From Clostridium sp031626875 (GTDB taxonomy: Bacteria > Bacillota > Clostridia > Clostridiales > Clostridiaceae): DNA of 64,000 nt. Positions within the stretch are counted from its first letter, which is position 1; every line of letters starts with the position of its first letter. Shown here one piece after another: positions 59,212-64,000 of this stretch. Under the pieces are notes generated by a model. That model was not told the origin of the DNA. It worked only from the letters and a program-made list of their open reading frames with translations, and searched no databases. Position numbers and translations under genes: made by a program. Location: NCBI RefSeq assembly GCF_031626875.1, contig NZ_JANDMF010000020.1, positions 1 through 64,000 of the forward strand, written 5' to 3'.

Positions 59212-59263
59212 ATTAAGAATTCTTAATTTTCAACTTTTAAATATTCTTCACCATATATATGGT
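59212..59263 (+). repeat. palindromes upstream of the yhcH-like gene
   Basis: ATTAAGAATTCTTAAT (59212-59227, perfect 16 bp) and ACCATATATATGGT (59250-59263, perfect 14 bp) followed by a half-site ATATGGT. Possible operator for the downstream gene. Confidence 0.4.
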
Positions 59264-59351
59264 TATATGGTAATATTCTTAACAATATTGAAAGTTGTAA
59301 GTTTCAGGAGTAATATGTATATTATAGAAAAAAGATTAGGAGGAACAAATA

Positions 59352-59807
59352 ATGATTTGTGAAAATATTAGAAATACAAAGGATTATTCGAAAATCAATG
59401 CTAATTTAGGAAAGGCTTTTGAGTTTTTAAAAAAGACAGATTTAACTAAATTAGAAATAGGTAATTATGAAATAGATGGTAAAAATGTATTTGCATTTGT
59501 TCAAGAGTATACAACTGAACCAGAAGAAGATAGAAGGTGGGAAGCTCATAAAAAATATATTGACATACAATATATTATTCAAGGAAATGAAACTATGGGC
59601 TATGCACCAGTAGAATCTTTAGAAATTGTTGAAGATAATTTTGATGAAAAAGATATTGCTTTCTTTAAAAATGTAGAACATAGTTCAAAATTAGAAGTAA
59701 CTAGTGGAGATTATGTAATTTTCTTTCCAGAAGATGGACATAAACCAGGATGTGCTTTGGACAAACCTTCTAAAGTAAGAAAAATAGTAGTAAAGATAGT
59801 AGTATAA
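59352..59807 (+). CDS. YhcH/YjgK/YiaL family protein
   Basis: 151 residues. The DUF386/YhcH pattern is visible: NYEIDGKNVFAFVQEYTTEPEED, WEAHKKYIDIQYIIQGNE and FFPEDGHKPGCAL. In the family the His and Glu residues of the cupin-like barrel bind a metal. Relatives include EbgC and sialic-acid-operon YhcH, thought to act on sugars. It stands alone here. GGAGGAACAAATA precedes ATG. Confidence 0.85.
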   Translation: MICENIRNTKDYSKINANLGKAFEFLKKTDLTKLEIGNYEIDGKNVFAFVQEYTTEPEEDRRWEAHKKYIDIQYIIQGNETMGYAPVESLEIVEDNFDEKDIAFFKNVEHSSKLEVTSGDYVIFFPEDGHKPGCALDKPSKVRKIVVKIVV

Positions 59808-59841
59808 AAATAATTATAATATTCATAGTAAATAAGTAATC

Positions 59842-59885
59842 AAAACTCTTAATTTTAAATTATTTTTTAAGATTAAGAGTTTTTA
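59842..59885 (+). terminator. rho-independent terminator
   Basis: AAAACTCTTAAT (59842-59853) with ATTAAGAGTTTT (59872-59883), then TT. Confidence 0.85.
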
Positions 59886-59968
59886 TTACAATTACAAGAA
59901 TATTTTGGTACAATATGAAAGGTAGTTCTAAAGTTGAAATTTAAGACAATAGAAGCAGGAGGAATGAC

Positions 59969-61393
59969 ATGATTCAAGAAGAACGAAAATTAAGATGGTA
60001 TAACTTAGCATTAATGGCTTTTGTTGCAGTTTGGGGATTTGGAAACGTTGTTAACAATTTCGCAAATCAAGGTTTAACGGTTATAGTATCTTGGATATTA
60101 ATTATAGGATTATATTTTGTTCCATATGCCTTAATGGTAGGGGAATTAGGATCTGTATTTAAAGATGGAAAAGCAGGTGTAAGTTCGTGGATAAGAGAAA
60201 CCATGGGAGTTCAACTTGCTTATTTTGCAGGGTGGACATACTGGGTTGTTCATATACCATATTTAGCACAAAAGCCACAAGCTATTTTAATAGCATTAGG
60301 TTGGGCTGTTGAAGGTGATGGAAACTTAGTTAGTGGAATGAATACAATGGTGGCTCAAACAATAATATTAGCAATATTCTTATTTTTTGTGTGGGTAGCA
60401 TCAAGAGGAATTACTTCATTAAAGAGAATTGGAACAATTGCTGGAACAGCAACATTTGTGATGTCAATACTGTATATACTGTTAGTTATTACAGCACCTG
60501 CACTTACAGGAATGTCTATAGCAACTACAAATATAAGTTTTCATACAATAGTACCCAAATTTGATTTTACATATCTTACAACTCTATCAATGTTAGTATT
60601 TGCTGTAGGTGGATGTGAGAAGATATCACCATATGTAAATAATACTAACAATCCGACTAAAGAGTTTCCGAGAGGAATGATAGTACTTGCTATAATGGTG
60701 GCTATATCAGCAATACTAGGATCAATAGCTATGGGAATGATGTTTGATGCAAATGCAATTCCAAAGGATCTTATGATGAATGGACAATATTATGCATTTA
60801 AGATGTTAGGACAATATTATGGGGTTGGAAATTTATTACTAATAATATATGCTATTGCAAATATGACAGCTCAAGTATCAGCGTTAGTATTTTCAATAGA
60901 TGCACCACTTAAAGTATTACTTGCAGATACAGATGAAAATTATGTTCCTAAATCATTAACAAAAATAAATAAGCATGGAGCACCTATAAATGGATATTAT
61001 ATGACTACTATATTAGTGGGAATATTAATAATAGTTCCAGCACTTGGTATTGGTGATATGAATGAACTATTTAATTGGCTATTAAAGCTTAACTCTGTTG
61101 TAATGCCACTTAGATATCTTTGGGTATTCTTAGCATTTATAGCATTGAAAAAAGCAGCTAATAAATACAAATCGGAATATAAATTTGTTAAGAATGATAA
61201 AATTGCATTAATTTTTGGGATATGGTGTTTTGTATTTACTGCTTTTGCATGTATTATGGGGATGTTCCCAACAGGAATAGAAAAATTCACAGGAGATTGG
61301 TGGTTTAGATTAGGGTTAAATGTTATAACACCATTTATACTTTTAGGATTAGGACTAATTTTACCTAAAATTGCAAGAAGAAAAAAAGTATAA
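59969..61393 (+). CDS. APC family amino acid permease
   Basis: 474 residues, 12 helices. The APC consensus appears in helix 1 (VAVWGFGNVVNNF, unwound Gly site) and helix 6 (SMLVFAVGGCEKISPYVNN). It resembles the GadC/YjeM amino acid antiporter-permease group; specificity cannot be read from sequence. Monocistronic with GCAGGAGG upstream. Confidence 0.84.
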   Translation: MIQEERKLRWYNLALMAFVAVWGFGNVVNNFANQGLTVIVSWILIIGLYFVPYALMVGELGSVFKDGKAGVSSWIRETMGVQLAYFAGWTYWVVHIPYLAQKPQAILIALGWAVEGDGNLVSGMNTMVAQTIILAIFLFFVWVASRGITSLKRIGTIAGTATFVMSILYILLVITAPALTGMSIATTNISFHTIVPKFDFTYLTTLSMLVFAVGGCEKISPYVNNTNNPTKEFPRGMIVLAIMVAISAILGSIAMGMMFDANAIPKDLMMNGQYYAFKMLGQYYGVGNLLLIIYAIANMTAQVSALVFSIDAPLKVLLADTDENYVPKSLTKINKHGAPINGYYMTTILVGILIIVPALGIGDMNELFNWLLKLNSVVMPLRYLWVFLAFIALKKAANKYKSEYKFVKNDKIALIFGIWCFVFTAFACIMGMFPTGIEKFTGDWWFRLGLNVITPFILLGLGLILPKIARRKKV

Positions 61394-61585
61394 GATAAAA
61401 AGGCATTCGAAAGAGTGTCTTTTAAAATTTTCAAAGAATTTTATATGTTATTTTAAATTTTATGGCTCCAATTATCGATTTAAAAAATCACTTCTTAAGA
61501 AATTATTAATGTATTTTGACTTTATATTGTCAATTTATAATTGTATAATAAGATAAAATATATAATACAAGCAGAGGTAAGGCAT

Positions 61586-61849
61586 ATGAATAAAATTTAT
61601 TTAAAGACTATTATGTATATTTTAATTGCTATCTTGGCTGTTGTAGTCTTTTTTAGAATACTACCATATCTAGTTGTTGCTGGATTAGTAGCTTATGTGG
61701 TTTTAAAAATAGTTAGATATTTTAAAGATAAACCAGATAGAGCTAGATTTCAAAATAATTCAGGTGGCATATTTAATGGGAATAAAGTTAATATAGAAGA
61801 TGATATTGATCCTAAACAAGCAATTGATGTTGATTATAAGGATGTTTAA
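61586..61849 (+). CDS. small single-helix membrane protein
   Basis: 87 residues. One or two joined hydrophobic segments (about 5-45: ILIAILAVVVFFRILPYLVV, then AGLVAYVVLKIV) are followed by a charged cytoplasmic tail ending DPKQAIDVDYKDV. No family recognised. The frame is open from 61541, but GAGGTAAGG precedes ATG 61586. It is flanked by terminators. Confidence 0.7.
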   Translation: MNKIYLKTIMYILIAILAVVVFFRILPYLVVAGLVAYVVLKIVRYFKDKPDRARFQNNSGGIFNGNKVNIEDDIDPKQAIDVDYKDV

Positions 61850-61856
61850 GAAAGAG

Positions 61857-61905
61857 AAAAAACCTAGGTAAGTTTCTAACAAGATATACCTAGGTTTTTT
61901 ATTTT
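61857..61905 (+). terminator. rho-independent terminator
   Basis: AAAAAACCTAGGTA (61857-61870) with TACCTAGGTTTTTT (61887-61900). Confidence 0.9.
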
Positions 61906-62256
61906 ATTTTAATATAAAAATTATATTGTCTCTTTGATTAGGGACTATTTTTTTTGTTTACAAAATATTAAAAAAATTAAGAAATTACGTGGATATATTT
62001 GGAAAATGGCATATCTTATAAATGAAAAAATATACAATTTGTAGGTATAAATAAAAAAGGTTGGTAAAAAAACATAAAAACTTTGCAAAAGCTATTTACT
62101 TTATATTGAAAATGTTATAAAATAATCCTGTAAATATTTTCAATAGCTAATTAGGGGTATTTTGGACAATATGATATAGAATTCAAATTATATAAGTTAT
62201 TGATAAATTTAATTCTAATAGATTAATATATGTAGATTAGTAATAGGAGGGATTAC
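61906..62256 (+). other. leader region of the PTS operon
   Basis: AT-rich, no gene. TATTGAAAAT (62104-62113) is repeated inverted at 62136-62145 around a 22-base loop. No clear sigma-54 (-24/-12) box and no perfect cre site were found. Confidence 0.4.
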
Positions 62257-62574
62257 ATGATGAAGAACGTACTTGTTATAAGTAGAGGTAGTGGACAATC
62301 TAGGTCATTTAAAAAATATATGGATGATTACACTATAAAAAATAATTTGCCAATAGAGTGGATATATGCATCAGATAAAAATTATGGAGAAGAAATTTCT
62401 ACTAAGGATATAAAAGTAGTTATAATTTCACCAGAGGTGATGTTAGCAGAGGCATCAATCAAGACTGAACTAGATTCAAAGGGAATAAATTATATTTCTA
62501 TTAAACCATCAGCTTTTGGATTAAAACAAACGGAAAAGTTTATGCCAGATGTTTTAAAATATATTGGAGAATAA
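62257..62574 (+). CDS. PTS lactose/cellobiose IIB-like protein without active-site cysteine
   Basis: 105 residues, the length and layout of cellobiose-type IIB: NVLVISRGSGQSRSF at the P-loop position, VVIISPEVMLAE, then GINYISIKPSAFG. Intact IIB proteins have LVCSAGMSTS, where Cys takes the phosphoryl group; here Ile and Ser occupy that place and no other N-terminal Cys exists. It may therefore be inactive in transfer, regulatory, or use another IIB. It is followed by a small protein and a IIC gene. AGGAGGG precedes the ATG. Confidence 0.7.
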   Translation: MMKNVLVISRGSGQSRSFKKYMDDYTIKNNLPIEWIYASDKNYGEEISTKDIKVVIISPEVMLAEASIKTELDSKGINYISIKPSAFGLKQTEKFMPDVLKYIGE

Positions 62575-62592
62575 TAAATTTGGGTGATAGTA

Positions 62593-62901
62593 ATGGGAGA
62601 TATCATTTTTACTAGAGAGTATCAAGATATACAAAATCTTTCAGAATATAAAATATTTATTAATGGAGAAGAGGTTAACTCTATATCCAATGGATCAAGA
62701 AAGGTAATTAGTTTAAAACCTGGTGAGTATGATATTTTTATTAAATGTATGGGATCAAAAAGTCCTACAAAGCAGGTAATAATAAATAAGAAAGAAACAT
62801 TAAGATTAAGTTGTGGATCAAATCTTACTGGAATAAAAATGGCTTTTAGTTGGTTATTTATTTTTAGTAAAAATAAGATTTATCTAAAAGAAACAATTTA
62901 A
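62593..62901 (+). CDS. small uncharacterised protein in the PTS operon
   Basis: 102 residues. YKIFINGEEVNSISNGSRKV and LKPGEYDIFIKCMGSKSPTKQVIINK suggest a PEGA-like or Ig-like beta sandwich, followed by one hydrophobic segment (MAFSWLFIFSK). No name can be given. It begins 18 bp after the IIB-like gene. The frame opens at GTG 62584; ATG 62593 is preferred, though its ribosome site is weak (GGGTGA). Confidence 0.6.
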   Translation: MGDIIFTREYQDIQNLSEYKIFINGEEVNSISNGSRKVISLKPGEYDIFIKCMGSKSPTKQVIINKKETLRLSCGSNLTGIKMAFSWLFIFSKNKIYLKETI

Positions 62902-63097
62902 ATATTATGTTCTAAAATAGAAAATATAGTAATAAAAATTACTATATCATAAATAAAGGGTTGACATTTTTTGTGGGAAGAAAAATGTAAATGATTAAAT
63001 TTGTTATGTATGAGCTTTATTTGAACTTTTTGCAATGTAAAGGATTTAAATAAAGAACATTCATATATATCAATTATTATTAGGGGGGAACAAAAAA
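62902..63097 (+). promoter_or_regulatory. hairpin and possible promoter before the IIC gene
   Basis: ATATAGTAAT (62924-62933) with ATTACTATAT (62938-62947) is a 10-bp perfect stem. TTGACA at 62961-62966 is a good -35, but the -10 about 17-18 bases on (AATGTA/ATGTAA) is poor. Confidence 0.45.
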
Positions 63098-64000
63098 ATG
63101 AGTTTTATGGACAAACTTTCTGCAACGTTAGAAAAATTTCTATTACCAATTGCGCAAAAAGTTGGTGGTCAAAGGCACTTAGTTGCTTTAAAAGATGGAT
63201 TTATTGCTATTTTAACAGCCAATATGGCTGGTGCTATTGCTGTAATGATTAACTGTGTTTTCTTACAAAATACATCATTAATAGGTTCAAAATTAAATAA
63301 ATTAGGATTTTGGGCAGATACTATACAACCATTTATTGATAAGTGGATTATAAATATTGGTTGGGCTGTTCAACAAGGAACATTAAAGATTATATGCGTG
63401 TTGTTATTAGTAACAATTGCATATTCTTTAGCAAAATCATATGAATCAGATGCATTATCAGCAGCAGCAATTTCAGTTGCATCATATTTTGCTATATTAC
63501 CAGCAACTCTTACCAAGGATGTATTTACATTGAAAGATGGTGATTATGTTCAAGGTGTTAGTGATGTTTTTTCACTTAATTTTATGGGTGCTAATTCAAT
63601 GTTTACAGCTATTATAACTGCTTTTGTTGCAACAGAAATATTTGTTAGAATAACCAAAAAAGGCTGGGTTGTTAAAATGCCAGAAACAGTGCCGCCAGCA
63701 GTTTCTAAGTCATTTGCAGCAATAATTCCTGGTTCTATTACATTGGTGATTTTTGGTATTATAAAAGTTTTATTTGACAATATTTTCAGTAAAGATGTTC
63801 CAACTTGGATTTTCGATACTATTCAATCTCCATTGATGAGCTTAGGACAATCACCAGCAACATATATTTTCTTAATATTTATTGCACAGTTCTTATGGTT
63901 CTTTGGTCTACATGGTATGAATATAGCAGAAGGTGTTCTTACACCAATGTATAAACCAGCACTACTTGAAAATACTGATTTGGTATCAAGAGGATTACCA
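63098..64000 (+). CDS. celB: PTS lactose/cellobiose-type IIC permease (3' end beyond window)
   Basis: At least 301 residues, cut by the window edge. It starts MSFMDKLSATLEKFLLPIAQKVGGQRHL, typical of cellobiose IIC, followed by at least six membrane helices and the conserved WFFGLHGMNIAEGVLTP loop near the end of the visible part. It imports and, with IIA/IIB, phosphorylates a disaccharide or related sugar. GGGGGG lies seven to ten bases before the ATG. A true IIB/IIA may lie beyond the window. Confidence 0.9.
   Translation, partial: MSFMDKLSATLEKFLLPIAQKVGGQRHLVALKDGFIAILTANMAGAIAVMINCVFLQNTSLIGSKLNKLGFWADTIQPFIDKWIINIGWAVQQGTLKIICVLLLVTIAYSLAKSYESDALSAAAISVASYFAILPATLTKDVFTLKDGDYVQGVSDVFSLNFMGANSMFTAIITAFVATEIFVRITKKGWVVKMPETVPPAVSKSFAAIIPGSITLVIFGIIKVLFDNIFSKDVPTWIFDTIQSPLMSLGQSPATYIFLIFIAQFLWFFGLHGMNIAEGVLTPMYKPALLENTDLVSRGLP

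Noticed and set aside
61906..62256. sigma-54 promoter or CcpA site for the PTS operon
   Set aside because: No TGGCAC-N5-TTGC match was found, and the best cre candidate near 62090 lacks the central CG.
1..64000. prophage, IS element or CRISPR array
   Set aside because: No integrase, transposase, phage structural genes or regularly spaced direct repeats were seen; the remnants look like deletion and duplication products of ordinary genes.

Overview
The window is AT-rich (by eye roughly 70-72% A+T), gene-dense and uses strong GGAGG ribosome binding sites. Together with a spore protein gene (sspH), a spore-type LysM/GH18 hydrolase, AmyE-type amylases and clostridial paralogue patterns, this points to a chromosomal segment of a saccharolytic Clostridium sensu stricto. 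I cannot fix the species. No rRNA, CRISPR array, integrase or transposase was seen.

Layout. 1-9.4 kb: tandem hairpins, an ATPase, a Nudix hydrolase, an MBL-fold hydrolase with two gene remnants beside it, a tandem pair of KimA-type K+ transporters, a lipoprotein, a nitroreductase, and a methyltransferase-MarR operon. 9.5-11.4 kb (minus strand): an sdpRI-like repressor/immunity pair and a zinc-ribbon membrane protein. 11.8-14.7 kb: two GT4 glycosyltransferases and a VTT-domain protein. 14.9-27.1 kb: a two-component system followed by a large cell-surface glycosylation locus. It holds a Gpi18-like GT-C, two GT2 enzymes, one GtrA, two GT39 enzymes and GalU. Four of its transcription units start with the same unusual promoter: two 11-bp TCACA direct repeats, then TTGATA, 20 bp and TATAAT. 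This looks like the regulon of the adjacent response regulator. 27.2-32 kb: a TetR-controlled MFS pump, sspH, a decayed wecG/tagA gene, a LysM/GH18 enzyme and a methyltransferase. 32-36.5 kb: an amylase array with one secreted enzyme, one copy that has lost its signal peptide, and a 3' remnant of a third. 36.5-40.1 kb: a TetR-ABC exporter unit and KdgT. 40.4-46.4 kb: a complete Bce-type module in which bceRS and bceAB are separated by two other genes; a perfect BceR-type site lies before bceAB. 46.4-50.5 kb: an fmt remnant, two paralogous nitroreductases around an HxlR regulator, an HsmA-like protein, a short pyrophosphatase and a Gfo/Idh oxidoreductase. 50.6-54.3 kb: AraC, DhuI-like isomerase and KdgF (uronate catabolism), a GNAT and a VanH-like dehydrogenase. 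54.4-55.8 kb (minus): two tandem cassettes, each made of a promoter, a tRNA-like element and a small four-helix membrane protein gene. 56-64 kb: DUF3237 and hotdog proteins, a rubredoxin-like protein, a DedA-PAP2 pair for undecaprenyl phosphate recycling, a YhcH protein, an amino acid permease and the start of a lactose/cellobiose-type PTS operon whose IIB-like protein lacks the active-site cysteine.

How it fits together. Three themes recur: envelope glycosylation and lipid-carrier recycling; envelope-stress and drug sensing; and polysaccharide/uronate use under catabolite control (cre-like sites at the amylase and kdgT). Tandem duplication followed by decay is pervasive: kimA, GT2/GT39, amylases, nitroreductases, the tRNA-like cassettes, and at least five gene remnants.
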